Source: Clostridium sp. 1001271B_151109_B4 (GTDB lineage: Bacteria; Bacillota; Clostridia; Clostridiales; Clostridiaceae). From it: a stretch of DNA of 64,000 nt. This document shows positions 55,320 to 64,000 of the stretch, piece after piece (position 1 is the stretch's first letter; each line of letters opens with the position of its first letter). The stretch covers positions 124,001 to 188,000 of the forward strand of contig NZ_JADPBQ010000002.1 in the NCBI RefSeq assembly GCF_015670405.1, read 5' to 3'. The notes under the pieces were generated by a model that made no database searches, was not told the origin of the DNA, and worked only from the letters and a program-made list of their open reading frames with translations. The position numbers and the translations under genes are program-made.

Positions 55320-56564
55320 TTAGTTGTTGTTTATGTTAATAACATTATTTGCTTTTACTAGCATATCATTTACCTTTAAAGGAACATCAACCTTTACAGT
55401 AAACATCATGTGCGCTCTATTAGCAACATCAGTCTTCTTATCTTTATCTAAATCATACATATCTTCTAATTTAATTTTAAAGTATGGAACTTCCGGTCTT
55501 AAAACTTCGACTTCTTCACCTTCGAATACTCTATTCTTTTGAAGAACTGTTGCTGTCTTTGTTTCTGGATCATATGATTTAACCATACCAACTATTTCGT
55601 AATCTCTAACATAACCAGCATCATCATAGTTTTGTTCACCATTAATACCTAAATAGAATCCTGTATGATATGGTCTATGGCTTACTTTTCTAAGCATATC
55701 CATCCATTCATCTTTAAACTGGTAGTTGCTTGGATTTTCCCAGTAGCTGTCTAATGCTTCTCTATATGCTTTTACTACAGATGCAACATAGAACTCACTC
55801 TTCATTCTTCCTTCTATCTTGAAAGAATAAATGCCACTCTTAACAAGTTCAGGAATATAATGAATCATACATAAGTCTTTTGAGTTCATTATATATGTTC
55901 CATTATCGTCTTCTATTACAGGATAATATTCACCTGGTCTAGTTTCTTCAACTAGATGATATTTATATCTGCATACATTACCACATATTCCTTTGTTAGC
56001 ATCTCTTTTAATCATATAATTTGATATTAGACATCTTCCAGAATAAGCAACACACATTGAACCATGAATAAATGCTTCAATATCGCATCCCTTTGGAATA
56101 TTTTCAGTTACTTCATTTATTTCTTTAAAAGTTAATTCTCTAGCTAATACTATTCTTTTAACTCCTAAATCATACCAGAACTTAGTTGCCATCCAGTTAA
56201 CAGTATTTGCTTGTGTACTTAAATGTATTTCTAATTCTGGCGCTACTTCTTTACATATAGCAATTAATGATGGATCTGCAACTATAACTGCATCTACACC
56301 TATATCATAAAGACCTTTTATATATTCTCCTGCTGAAGGCAAATCATGATTTCTAGCAAAAACATTTAATGTTACATAAATTTTCTTACCTCTATCGTGA
56401 CAATATTTAATACCTTCAATCATTTCTTCATTTGAAAAATTATTTGAAAATGCTCTAAGATTTAATTTGCCTCCACCAATATATACTGCGTCTGCTCCAA
56501 AATCTATAGCTATTTTTAGCTTTTCTAAATTACCAGCTGGTGCTAGTAGTTCAGGTTTTCTCAT
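55320..56564 (-). CDS. U32 family protein, likely tRNA hydroxylation factor TrhP (YrrO type)
   Basis: 414 residues. Begins MRKPELLAPAGNLEKLKIAIDFGADAVYIGG, the U32 signature start, and has EAFIHGSMCVAYSGRCLISNY and NKGICGNVCRYKY (cysteines that would bind Fe-S). Relatives (TrhP/RlhA) hydroxylate U34 of tRNA from prephenate; the next gene here encodes the methyltransferase for that product. The older label peptidase U32 is probably misleading. Starts 4 nt after trmR. Confidence 0.88.
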   Translation of the reverse strand: MRKPELLAPAGNLEKLKIAIDFGADAVYIGGGKLNLRAFSNNFSNEEMIEGIKYCHDRGKKIYVTLNVFARNHDLPSAGEYIKGLYDIGVDAVIVADPSLIAICKEVAPELEIHLSTQANTVNWMATKFWYDLGVKRIVLARELTFKEINEVTENIPKGCDIEAFIHGSMCVAYSGRCLISNYMIKRDANKGICGNVCRYKYHLVEETRPGEYYPVIEDDNGTYIMNSKDLCMIHYIPELVKSGIYSFKIEGRMKSEFYVASVVKAYREALDSYWENPSNYQFKDEWMDMLRKVSHRPYHTGFYLGINGEQNYDDAGYVRDYEIVGMVKSYDPETKTATVLQKNRVFEGEEVEVLRPEVPYFKIKLEDMYDLDKDKKTDVANRAHMMFTVKVDVPLKVNDMLVKANNVININNN

Positions 56565-56568
56565 TGAT

Positions 56569-57213
56569 TTACCTCCTTCTAGTTATAGCAATTCCATCTC
56601 CCATTGGAATTACAGAAGTAATTAAGTCCTTATCTTGTGATACTAAATCTAAGTAAGTTCTCATTCTCTTAACTATTGTAATTTTTCTTCTTTTAACTAA
56701 ATCATCACTTGCAACCATACCTCTAAATAAGACATTATCAGCGATTATTATTCCATCCTCTTTTAATAATCTTAAACAATGCGGTAAAAAGTGATTATAA
56801 TGACCTTTTCCTGCATCCATGAAAATTAAATCATAAGGTTCTTCTAACTTTTCTAACACTTCAAGACAATCTCCCGCCTCTATGGTAATATTATTTTCTA
56901 ACCCATATGTTTTTATATTTTCTTTTGCATATTTTATCATTTCTTCGCTTCTCTCTATGGTAGTTATATGAGGATTACATCCTGCTGCTTCATACATTAT
57001 AATTGCAGAATATCCAATAGCAGTACCAAGCTCTAAAATTCTAAGTGGCTTTTTCATACTTACCATGAACTCTAAGAACTTTATAGTTTCTTTTTGAGCT
57101 ATAGGCACTCCATTTTCCTTAGCGAAGTCTTCTAACTCTTTTAATTTCCCTTCACTTTCAGGAATCAATCCTCTAATATATTCCTCCATATAGTCGTAGG
57201 TAACTCCACTCAT
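56569..57213 (-). CDS. trmR: tRNA 5-hydroxyuridine methyltransferase TrmR (YrrM)
   Basis: 214 residues, class I SAM methyltransferase of the caffeoyl-CoA OMT-like family: ILELGTAIGYSAIIMYEA is motif I, ITTIERSEEM binds SAM ribose, and DLIFMDAGKGHYNHFL carries the catalytic metal Asp. In Bacillus YrrM methylates ho5U34 to mo5U34 in tRNA. Adjacent U32 protein makes the substrate. Annotated in many genomes simply as O-methyltransferase. Confidence 0.9.
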   Translation of the reverse strand: MSGVTYDYMEEYIRGLIPESEGKLKELEDFAKENGVPIAQKETIKFLEFMVSMKKPLRILELGTAIGYSAIIMYEAAGCNPHITTIERSEEMIKYAKENIKTYGLENNITIEAGDCLEVLEKLEEPYDLIFMDAGKGHYNHFLPHCLRLLKEDGIIIADNVLFRGMVASDDLVKRRKITIVKRMRTYLDLVSQDKDLITSVIPMGDGIAITRRR

Positions 57214-57231
57214 ACTAAACCTCCGTATATG

Positions 57232-58281
57232 TTAATATCCTAATTCTTCTTTTTTCTTTAAGAAATCATCATAATTATTTGTAAAATAATGTTCATCATC
57301 AGATGCTAACAGATAAAATAAATAATCTGTACTTGCAGGATTTAATGCTGCTTTAATTGATTCTAAACCTGGATTACATATTGCACCTACTGGTAAACCT
57401 TTGTATAAATATGTATTATATTTTGATTCAATTGCTAAATGCCTATTTCTAACACTTTCAATATAATATCCATGTGCATAAATTACAGTTGCATCAATTT
57501 GAAGTGGCATACTTTGTCTTAATCTATTATAAATAACTGATGCAATTAATGGTCTATCTTCATCCACTCTTGCTTCTTTTTCTATAATAGATGCAACATT
57601 AACTACTTTTTCAACATCAGCTTCAGTAATAGTATCACTAGCAGTAATTTCTTTAAATACTTCTTCAAATCTCTTTATCATTGTTTCAATTATGTATTGT
57701 GGTTCAACACCAAGTTCAAAGCTATATGTATCTGGAAATAAAAATCCCTCTAAATTATATCTTTTCTCTGGATTATCCTTTACATATGATGGTAAGGGAT
57801 AACTTTTTACTGCATTTATGAATTCATCTGAAGTACATACTTCTTGTTCTTGTAGTCTAGCTGCAATGTCTTCAATATTGAAACCTTCTGGAATAGTAAC
57901 AGTTATTGCATTCTTATTATTTGCATCCCTTAAAGTTTCTGCTATTTCTTTTACTGACATTTCCTTTTCTAAAGTATGACTTCCTGGAACAACTTCTAAA
58001 TTTAGTCCAGTTAATTTTGCATATAATTTTATAATTAACGGACTTTTTATTTTATTTTCATTTTTCAACTTAGAGAGAATATTATAAAAGCTATCTCCAT
58101 CTTCAACTAAAACTACTTCTTCATTAGAAATTTTAAGTGGTTTATTTATTGTAGATGTAAATTTGAAAATTCCTAAAAATAAAATAATAATCAATATAAA
58201 ACCAATAATTATGTTTGAATTTCTTTTTCTCTGTTTTCTTCTTCTTTTTACTTTGCCGGTATTTTTAACCTTTTTCTTCAT
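57232..58281 (-). CDS. mltG: Endolytic murein transglycosylase MltG (YceG)
   Basis: 349 residues. A basic N-terminus (KKKVKNTGKVKRRRKQRKR), one membrane helix about 22-44, then extracytoplasmic LysM-like and YceG domains with ASIIEKEARVDEDRP (catalytic Glu), SVIYNRLRQSMPLQIDATVIYA and PVGAICNPGLESIKAALNP. Cuts nascent glycan strands, setting their length. Order yceG-yrrM matches Bacillus. An unusually basic tail precedes the helix. Confidence 0.95.
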   Translation of the reverse strand: MKKKVKNTGKVKRRRKQRKRNSNIIIGFILIIILFLGIFKFTSTINKPLKISNEEVVLVEDGDSFYNILSKLKNENKIKSPLIIKLYAKLTGLNLEVVPGSHTLEKEMSVKEIAETLRDANNKNAITVTIPEGFNIEDIAARLQEQEVCTSDEFINAVKSYPLPSYVKDNPEKRYNLEGFLFPDTYSFELGVEPQYIIETMIKRFEEVFKEITASDTITEADVEKVVNVASIIEKEARVDEDRPLIASVIYNRLRQSMPLQIDATVIYAHGYYIESVRNRHLAIESKYNTYLYKGLPVGAICNPGLESIKAALNPASTDYLFYLLASDDEHYFTNNYDDFLKKKEELGY

Positions 58282-58297
58282 AAATACCCCCTGTATT

Positions 58298-58331
58298 TAA
58301 AAGTGAATAGCTAAAAACTTAGCTATTCACT
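58298..58331 (-). terminator. Hairpin between typA and mltG
   Basis: AGTGAATAGCTAA/TTAGCTATTCACT, 13-bp perfect stem with a 4-nt loop; only four T follow on the minus strand. A strong stem with a short tail, so termination after typA may be partial. Confidence 0.65.
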
Positions 58332-58372
58332 ATTATAATACTTTTCTATGAAATTATAAACAATTTACATAA

Positions 58373-60199
58373 TTATTTTTTGCTTCTGCTTATCATTCTC
58401 TTTCTTTCAGCAGCATCTAAGTATCTCTTTCTGATTCTTATGCTTTCTGGAGTAACTTCAACTAATTCATCATTTCCTATGAATTCAATTGATTGCTCTA
58501 AAGTTAATGTTGTAACTGGTACTAATTTAACAGCATCATCAGAACCTGAAGCTCTTGTATTTGTTAACTTCTTACCTTTACAAACGTTGATATCTAAATC
58601 TTCAGCTCTAGCACATTCTCCTACTACCATTCCTTGGTATACTGGTGTACCTGGAGTTATGAATAATCTACCTCTTTCTTGAGCATTGAATAATCCATAA
58701 GCAATTGCTTCACCTTGTTCAAATGAAACTATTGATCCCCTGCTTCTAGCTTCGATTTCACCCTTGTATGGTGCATATCCTTCAAATACGTGGTTCATGA
58801 TACCATTACCCTTTGTATCTGTCATGAATTCATTTCTGAATCCGATAAGCCCTCTAGCAGGGATAACAAACTCTAATCTTGTATATCCATTAACAGCAGA
58901 TGTCATATTAACCATTTCAGCTTTTCTTGGTCCCATTTTTTCCATAACAGCACCCATGAATTCTTCTGGAACGTCTATTGTTAAGTATTCCATTGGTTCT
59001 AACTTCTTACCATTTTCTTCTTTGAATATAACAGATGGTTTAGAAACTTGTAATTCAAATCCTTCTCTTCTCATTGTTTCTATAAGAACTGATAAGTGAA
59101 GTTCTCCTCTTCCTGATACTTCGAAGCAATCTGGAGTTATTTCTCTAACTCTTAAACTTACGTTAGTTTCTAATTCTTTCATTAATCTATCTCTTAAATG
59201 TCTAGATGTAACAAATTCTCCTTCTTTACCTGCAAATGGTGAATCATTTACCATGAAGTTCATGTTAAGTGTTGGTTCATCAATTTCAATGAATGGTAAA
59301 GCTTCTGGATTTGAAGCATCTGCAATTGTTTCACCAATGTTAGCATCCATAATACCACTTACTGCTATTATATCTCCAAGTCCTGCTTCTTCAACTTCTT
59401 CTCTCTTTAATCCATTGTATCCAAATACAGCTGTTATTTTGTAATTAGATTTTGTCCCATCTTGTCTTACTAAAGTAACGTTTTGGTTCTTTTTAACAGT
59501 TCCTCTATGTACTTTACCGATAGCTATTTTTCCAACGAAAGCATTACTATCTAAAGTAGTAACAAGCATTTGTAATGGTCCATCAATGTATCCCTTTGGT
59601 GGTTCAACATGATCTATTATTGTTTTAAATAATGGTTCCATTCCATCATTTGTATCTTCAACATTAAATCTAGCAAATCCTTCTCTAGCTGAAGCATAGA
59701 TTATTGGGAAGTCTAATTGTTCATCATCCGCACCTAATTCTAAGAATAAGTCAAATACTTCATCAATAACTTCTTCTGGTCTTGCATTTGGTTTATCTAT
59801 TTTATTTATAACAACGATTGGCTTTAATTTTAATTCTAAAGCTTTCTTTAAAACGAACTTAGTTTGAGGCATTGGTCCTTCATAAGAATCAACAACAAGT
59901 AAAACTGAGTCAACCATTTTAAGTACACGTTCAACTTCTCCACCAAAGTCAGCATGCCCTGGTGTATCAACTATATTGATTTTTATCCCATTGTACATTA
60001 CAGCAGTATTCTTAGAAAGAATAGTGATTCCTCTTTCCTTTTCTAAATCGTTAGAGTCCATTACTCTTTCATCCATTTTTTCATTTGATCTAAATACGTG
60101 ACTTTCTTTAAACATGGCATCAACTAATGTTGTCTTACCATGGTCAACGTGAGCTATAATAGCTATATTTCTAATGTCGTCTCTAGTTATTAATTCCAT
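58373..60199 (-). CDS. typA: Translational GTPase TypA/BipA
   Basis: 608 residues, the normal length. [16 protein letters not shown] (G1), [13 protein letters not shown] (G2), [11 protein letters not shown] (G3), [10 protein letters not shown] (G4) and a SAR-type G5 give the EF-G-like GTPase; C-terminal domains include [19 protein letters not shown] and the TypA-specific tail ending near [12 protein letters not shown]. Ribosome-binding GTPase for 50S assembly and stress/low-temperature growth. GGAGG lies before the ATG. Confidence 0.97.
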   Translation of the reverse strand: MELITRDDIRNIAIIAHVDHGKTTLVDAMFKESHVFRSNEKMDERVMDSNDLEKERGITILSKNTAVMYNGIKINIVDTPGHADFGGEVERVLKMVDSVLLVVDSYEGPMPQTKFVLKKALELKLKPIVVINKIDKPNARPEEVIDEVFDLFLELGADDEQLDFPIIYASAREGFARFNVEDTNDGMEPLFKTIIDHVEPPKGYIDGPLQMLVTTLDSNAFVGKIAIGKVHRGTVKKNQNVTLVRQDGTKSNYKITAVFGYNGLKREEVEEAGLGDIIAVSGIMDANIGETIADASNPEALPFIEIDEPTLNMNFMVNDSPFAGKEGEFVTSRHLRDRLMKELETNVSLRVREITPDCFEVSGRGELHLSVLIETMRREGFELQVSKPSVIFKEENGKKLEPMEYLTIDVPEEFMGAVMEKMGPRKAEMVNMTSAVNGYTRLEFVIPARGLIGFRNEFMTDTKGNGIMNHVFEGYAPYKGEIEARSRGSIVSFEQGEAIAYGLFNAQERGRLFITPGTPVYQGMVVGECARAEDLDINVCKGKKLTNTRASGSDDAVKLVPVTTLTLEQSIEFIGNDELVEVTPESIRIRKRYLDAAERKRMISRSKK

Positions 60200-60346
60200 T
60201 TAACTTCCTCCATTAACTTTAATTATGAACTTAAACATAAAATTTAAATTCATTGCTTTTATTTTAAAGGCTTATCTTTCTTTTTTAACCAAGCATCCAA
60301 AGTTCATATTGCCTTTGCTTTGCCAAGTTAATGAAAGTTCAAATTA

Positions 60347-60417
60347 CTAAATCTTAAAATAATCAACATCAAATTATGTAACAAAATAAGATAATAAACT
60401 ATGTACTTAAGATTTAG
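60347..60417 (-). promoter_or_regulatory. typA promoter inside an 11-bp-arm inverted repeat
   Basis: Minus-strand promoter TTGTTA (60379-60384), 17 nt, TATTTT (60356-60361). It is bracketed by CTAAATCTTAA (60347-60357) and TTAAGATTTAG (60407-60417), perfect inverted copies 49 nt apart. The 337-nt gap between typA and rnj otherwise holds a leader of about 150 nt with small pairing arms (TTAAC/GTTAA, GCAAAG/CTTTG) but no recognised element. Confidence 0.45.
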
Positions 60418-60451
60418 ATTTTTAGCTTTGTAAACCTATAAATATTTTACC

Positions 60452-60484
60452 CAAAAAGAAAATTGGATACACTCGTATCCAATT
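60452..60484 (-). terminator. Terminator after rnj
   Basis: Minus-strand AATTGGATAC/GTATCCAATT, 10-bp perfect stem, 4-nt loop, then TTCTTTTT. It lies about 50 nt after the rnj stop codon. Confidence 0.88.
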
Positions 60485-60536
60485 CCCAAATCCATCAATT
60501 ATTCTACTATTTTCTCAGCAACTTGTCAACTACGAC

Positions 60537-62204
60537 TTAAATTTCCATAATAATAGGTAAAATCATTGGCTTTCTCTTTGTCTTCTCATAAAGATAACTT
60601 CTAAGTTCATCTCTAACATTTGACTTTAATGTTGCCCAATCAGTAATATTCTTTTCTTCACAATCAAGCAAAGTATTTCTAACTATTTCTCTAGCCTCAT
60701 CAATTAACCCTTCTGATTCCCTAACATATACGAAACCTCTTGATATAATATCTGGGCCAGCTACTATAGTTTTAGTTTCTTTAGATAAAGTAACTACTAC
60801 TGTTAATATACCATCTTGAGATAAATGCTTTCTATCTCTTAATACTATATTTCCAACATCTCCAACTCCAAGACCATCTACAAAAATTTGACCTGAAATA
60901 ACAGTTCCATTTTTCTTTATGCCATTTCTGGTAACTTCTATAACATCTCCAACTTCAGGAATAACTACATTTTTAGAATCTAATCCTAATTTAATAGCTA
61001 ATTCACCATGTTGTTTTAAATGTCTGTATTCACCATGGACAGGTATAAAATGTCTTGGTTTTACTAAAGTTTGCATTAGTTTTAATTCTTCTTGACATGC
61101 ATGCCCTGATACATGTATATTTTCTGCAGAATCATAAATAACTTCTGCTCCTTTTTTAAATAATTGATTTACAACTTTTGATACAAGCTTTTCATTTCCT
61201 GGAATAGGTGTAGCTGAAATAATTATTGTATCACCTTCAACTATATTTACCTTTCTATGCTCAGATGCAGCCATTCTAGATAATGCAGACATTGGCTCTC
61301 CTTGACTTCCAGTAGTAATGATTACAACTTGATCATTATTATATTTATTAATTTGGTCAATAGAGACTAATGTATTATCATCAACCTCAATATATCCTAA
61401 TTCAATTGCAACATTCATTATATTTTCCATACTTCTTCCTGATACAGCAACTTTTCTGCCATATACTGAAGCAGCCTGTATTATTTGTTGGATTCTATGA
61501 ATATTAGAAGCAAATGTCGCAATAATTATTCTTCCCTTAGTTTTTCCAAATATTCTTACAAGACTTTCTCCAACAATTTTTTCTGATTTTGTATATCCTG
61601 ACTTTTCAACATTAGTTGAATCAGCCATCATTGCTAAAACACCTTTTTTACCCAATTCAGCAAATCTTGCAAAATCCATAGGTTCTCCATCTATAGGCGT
61701 ATAATCCACCTTAAAATCTCCAGTATGAAGTACCACTCCTAAAGGTGTATGAATAGCAATTGCAACAGAATCTGCAATTGAGTGATTTGTTTTAATAAAT
61801 TCAACAGAAACAGAGTTTAATCTAATTACATCTCTTGGTTTTACCCTAATAAGTTCAGTAGTACTTAGTAAACCATGTTCCTTTAATTTAGTTTCGACAA
61901 TTCCTAATGTTAATTTTGTCCCATAAACCGGAACATTTAATTGTTTTAATACATATGGTAATGCACCGATGTGATCTTCATGACCATGAGTCAAGAAAAT
62001 CCCAGATACTTTTTCTTTATTTTTTATAAGGTACGTTATATCAGGTATAACTAAATCAATTCCGAACATATCTTCATCAGGGAATTTTAATCCACAATCA
62101 ATTACTACAATATCATTTTTGTATTCGATAGCAGTTAAATTTTTCCCAATTTCATTAACTCCACCTAATGGTATAATCTTAACCTTAGCTTTTTCATTCT
62201 TCAT
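60537..62204 (-). CDS. rnj: Ribonuclease J
   Basis: Dual endonuclease and 5'-3' exonuclease for mRNA decay and rRNA maturation. 555 residues. The metallo-beta-lactamase core has LTHGHEDHIGALPYVL (Zn ligands), HSIADSVAIAIHTPLG, TGDFKVDYTP and HVSGHACQEELKLM with PVHGEYRHLKQH (beta-CASP). Only one J paralogue is visible in the window. AGGGG precedes the ATG. Confidence 0.96.
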   Translation of the reverse strand: MKNEKAKVKIIPLGGVNEIGKNLTAIEYKNDIVVIDCGLKFPDEDMFGIDLVIPDITYLIKNKEKVSGIFLTHGHEDHIGALPYVLKQLNVPVYGTKLTLGIVETKLKEHGLLSTTELIRVKPRDVIRLNSVSVEFIKTNHSIADSVAIAIHTPLGVVLHTGDFKVDYTPIDGEPMDFARFAELGKKGVLAMMADSTNVEKSGYTKSEKIVGESLVRIFGKTKGRIIIATFASNIHRIQQIIQAASVYGRKVAVSGRSMENIMNVAIELGYIEVDDNTLVSIDQINKYNNDQVVIITTGSQGEPMSALSRMAASEHRKVNIVEGDTIIISATPIPGNEKLVSKVVNQLFKKGAEVIYDSAENIHVSGHACQEELKLMQTLVKPRHFIPVHGEYRHLKQHGELAIKLGLDSKNVVIPEVGDVIEVTRNGIKKNGTVISGQIFVDGLGVGDVGNIVLRDRKHLSQDGILTVVVTLSKETKTIVAGPDIISRGFVYVRESEGLIDEAREIVRNTLLDCEEKNITDWATLKSNVRDELRSYLYEKTKRKPMILPIIMEI

Positions 62205-62266
62205 ATGTCCCCTCCTTCTTTTCTCTTTTATGTAATCACAAGCAATACCTTTTTTAAATACTACTC

Positions 62267-62731
62267 TTAATTTTCACCCTTATGTTTTTTACAGCATTCA
62301 GAACAAATCCCAAAAAATTTAACACTATGATCTAAAATTTTAAATCCATATGCACCTTCAATTCTTGCTTCTAATTCATCTAGAAGATCATCTTGCACCT
62401 CATATACAGCCTTGCACTCATTACATACTAAATGATGATGTCTATGTTCTTCTTCACTATGAACTAATTCATACCTGCTGCAACCATCATTTAAATCTAA
62501 TTTAAAAATAACACCTATCTCTTCTAACAATAAAACTGTTCTATATACTGTAGCTAACCCAATATCAGGACATACTTTCTTTACCTCATCATATATCTCT
62601 TCTGCGGTTAAGTGTTCTCCTTCTTTTTCGATGATTATATCTACAATAGCTCTTCTTTGAGGCGTTAACTTATAGCCCTTTTGTTTTAAGTTTTCTTTTA
62701 ATAATTCAATATCCACATTAACTGTGCTCAT
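62267..62731 (-). CDS. Fur-family metal-dependent transcriptional regulator
   Basis: 154 residues with the ATG behind GAGGTG (6 nt spacing); the longer upstream frame start has no SD and overlaps yrzB. Winged helix with YKLTPQRRAIVDIIIE and DIGLATVYRTVLLLEEIGV, then HSEEEHRHHHLVCNECKAVYE and ICSECCKKHK (two CxxC, structural zinc). Iron (Fur), zinc (Zur) or peroxide (PerR) sensing cannot be told apart from sequence alone; the motif order favours Fur. It follows yrzB by 22 nt. Confidence 0.92.
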   Translation of the reverse strand: MSTVNVDIELLKENLKQKGYKLTPQRRAIVDIIIEKEGEHLTAEEIYDEVKKVCPDIGLATVYRTVLLLEEIGVIFKLDLNDGCSRYELVHSEEEHRHHHLVCNECKAVYEVQDDLLDELEARIEGAYGFKILDHSVKFFGICSECCKKHKGEN

Positions 62732-62753
62732 ATTTAACACCTCATTTCTTTTT

Positions 62754-63029
62754 TTATTCTTCATCCATGAAAATTGTGTTATAAGCTTCTTCTATAGCTG
62801 CTAACTCAACTTCGTTATCAATTAATTCAAACATATCTTCATTTTCTTCATCTTTAATTACCTTTAAAGCAAAAGGATTTTCATCTTCATATCCAGCTTC
62901 TTGAACTATAACATATTCACTTTTTTCTTCTGTTTCTGGATTAACCATATCAAAGAATGCTATTACATTTAAGTTTATTTCATTTCCATCTTCATCGAAT
63001 AATTGTATTGTCTTTAAATCTTTTTCCAT
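62754..63029 (-). CDS. DUF1292 family protein YrzB
   Basis: 91 residues, very acidic, beta-rich, beginning MEKDLKTIQLFDEDGNEINLNVIAFFD with the EYVIVQEAG motif of DUF1292/YrzB. Function not known; the gene is nearly always found after ruvX (yrrK) and ireB (yrzL) in Firmicutes. AGGAG precedes the ATG. Confidence 0.93.
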   Translation of the reverse strand: MEKDLKTIQLFDEDGNEINLNVIAFFDMVNPETEEKSEYVIVQEAGYEDENPFALKVIKDEENEDMFELIDNEVELAAIEEAYNTIFMDEE

Positions 63030-63255
63030 TATTATAACTCCTCTTTATCATCATAATTGTTTCTTATATTATTACACAAAAAACTTAAACTGCAAACAGT
63101 TAATTTTAAGTAAAAGATAATAAGTAATAAATAATAACTATTAACAAAAACTCTTTATAGTTTTTTTGATACTTTCACAAACTAATATTTAAACCAATTA
63201 ATCTAATGCCTGGTAAATACCACCTTTTAAATATTTTTACCTATTACCTTCTACC

Positions 63256-63678
63256 TTATTTAGATGTTAATCTTAAGCGATCTAAATAACCTTGCAGTAT
63301 ATATGTAGCTGCAATTTTATCAACAATTTTCTTTCTTTTATTTCTAGAAAGATCCGCTTCTAACATAGCTCTATGTGCTGCAACTGTTGTTAATCTTTCA
63401 TCCCACATTTCTATAGGTAAGCCTGTTTTTTCTTTAAGCAATTCTGAAAATTCTAAAGCTTTTTCCCCAGCCTCACCAATAGTTCCATTCATATTTTTAG
63501 GTAATCCAACTACTATTGTTTCAACGCCGTATTCCTTACATATCTTATGAACTTCTTCTAAATCCTGTTCCTTTTTACTTCTTCTAATAGTTGTTATACC
63601 TTGTGCTGTCCATCCTAATGGATCACTTAAAGCAACTCCAATAGTTTTTGAACCCATATCAAGTCCTAATATTCTCAT
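63256..63678 (-). CDS. ruvX: Putative pre-16S rRNA nuclease/Holliday junction resolvase YqgF
   Basis: 140 residues, the full YqgF/RuvX domain. [22 protein letters not shown] is the RNase H-like active-site strand; [25 protein letters not shown] and a final conserved Asp ([15 protein letters not shown]) complete the acidic triad. Homologues mature the 16S rRNA 5' end or resolve Holliday junctions. GGAG precedes the ATG. The 226-nt gap to yrzB has nothing recognisable. Confidence 0.95.
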   Translation of the reverse strand: MRILGLDMGSKTIGVALSDPLGWTAQGITTIRRSKKEQDLEEVHKICKEYGVETIVVGLPKNMNGTIGEAGEKALEFSELLKEKTGLPIEMWDERLTTVAAHRAMLEADLSRNKRKKIVDKIAATYILQGYLDRLRLTSK

Positions 63679-63784
63679 AGAAACTCCTTTGCATTTCTTT
63701 TAATAAGTAACGTATTTATTTATAATAACTTTTATACAATTATTTTTCTAGTCTTAAATTACTTATAACACTTTAATTTTTTTA

Positions 63785-63820
63785 TAAATAAAAGGCGCCC
63801 GCTAAACGGGCACCTTTTAT
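63785..63820 (-). terminator. Terminator overlapping the ireB stop codon
   Basis: Minus-strand AAAAGGTGCCCG/CGGGCGCCTTTT, 12-bp stem with one G-U pair and a 5-nt loop, then TATTT. The G-U (a mismatch on the plus strand) supports minus-strand direction. The TAA of ireB is in the 5' arm. Confidence 0.85.
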
Positions 63821-64000
63821 TTAATATCTAGATAAGATTTTATTACCTCTTCAAGTATTTCATCTCTTTCGAGTTTTCTAAGTAAAGCTCTTGCTCCGTT
63901 ATAACTAGTAATGTAAGAAGGGTCCCCTGAAATCAGATATCCTACCAATTGGTTTATTGGGTTATATCCCTTTTCTTTCAATGCTGTATATACATCATTT
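63817..64000 (-). CDS. ireB: IreB-type regulatory phosphoprotein (YrzL), 5' part missing
   Basis: C-terminal 60 codons visible up to the window edge. They include [18 protein letters not shown] and [14 protein letters not shown], the highly conserved UPF0297/IreB sequence (family about 85-90 residues). IreB is a small phosphoprotein that counteracts cell-wall stress signalling and is a substrate of the PASTA kinase IreK and phosphatase IreP, here prkC and prpC. It stands before ruvX, the usual order. Confidence 0.93.
   Translation of the reverse strand, partial: NDVYTALKEKGYNPINQLVGYLISGDPSYITSYNGARALLRKLERDEILEEVIKSYLDIK

Noticed and set aside
55320-56564. Collagenase-like peptidase U32
   Set aside because: Family naming is historical; gene neighbourhood with trmR and the cysteine pattern favour a tRNA hydroxylation role.
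1-64000. CRISPR arrays, IS elements, prophage, tRNA or rRNA genes
   Set aside because: Nothing with spaced direct repeats, transposase or integrase coding, or tRNA/rRNA signatures was seen. The 8.2 and 28.7 kb repeats lack spacers and coding sequence.

Overview
The window is a low-GC, densely packed, almost single-strand stretch of a Clostridium sensu stricto (Clostridiaceae) chromosome. Support comes from the strong AT bias, the TTG/GTG starts behind strong Shine-Dalgarno (SD) sites, endospore genes (spoIIGA, sigE, sigG, sigK, spoIVA, spoVM, ylbJ), the Pta/AckA acetate pathway, and gene order that follows the Firmicutes core. The species cannot be fixed from the sequence alone. Apart from ylbM/tmcAL, ylbJ and rpmB, all genes lie on the minus strand, so minus-strand operons read from high to low coordinates.

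Layout. 1-3.8 kb: plsX (cut by the window edge), rpmF, yceD, then ackA and pta. 3.9-6.4 kb: plus-strand tmcAL and ylbJ. 6.4-15.5 kb: coaD, rsmD, recG, fakA, asp23, rpmB, spoVM, thiN, rpe, rsgA. 15.6-28.4 kb: prkC, prpC, rlmN, rsmB, a Zn-protease, fmt, def, priA, coaBC, rpoZ, gmk, remA, yicC. Together this is the yloC-to-rpmF core block of Bacillus, joining translation, nucleotide supply and Ser/Thr kinase signalling. 28.6-32.3 kb is the least ordinary part: a repeat cluster, a purine permease with an elaborate control region, an asparaginase behind a structured leader, and a small BECR-type nuclease-like gene with a long inverted repeat in front of it. 32.4-37.8 kb: spoIVA, gpsA, der and a radical-SAM/PDZ protein. 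37.9-44.8 kb: a complete phosphate module (phoP, phoR, pstS, pstC, pstA, pstB, phoU) with an evident Pho box. 44.8-54.7 kb: pgeF, nrdR, ymxH, sigG, sigE, spoIIGA, ftsZ, pilT, sigK and a class B penicillin-binding protein. 54.7-64 kb: udk, a U32 protein, trmR, mltG, typA, rnj, a Fur-family gene, yrzB, ruvX and ireB (cut by the edge).

How parts connect. SpoIVA and SpoVM, direct partners in spore-coat basement assembly, are both present, as are three of the four compartment sigma factors (E, G, K; not F). PrkC, PrpC and IreB form the IreK/IreP/IreB-type cell-wall signalling set although they lie 46 kb apart. TrmR and the U32 protein probably cooperate in modifying tRNA wobble uridine. PhoPR sits directly upstream of its expected pst target.

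Most noteworthy: (i) a PBECR-like nuclease gene flanked by a 13-bp-arm inverted repeat and a promoter-RNA-terminator unit; (ii) a two-hairpin dispersed repeat that begins exactly after the stop codons of two minus-strand genes; (iii) a penicillin-binding protein gene whose Shine-Dalgarno lies inside the upstream gene's terminator stem; (iv) well-formed sporulation promoters before sigG and spoIIGA; (v) the 23-codon spoVM. No tRNA, rRNA, CRISPR array, insertion sequence or prophage was seen.
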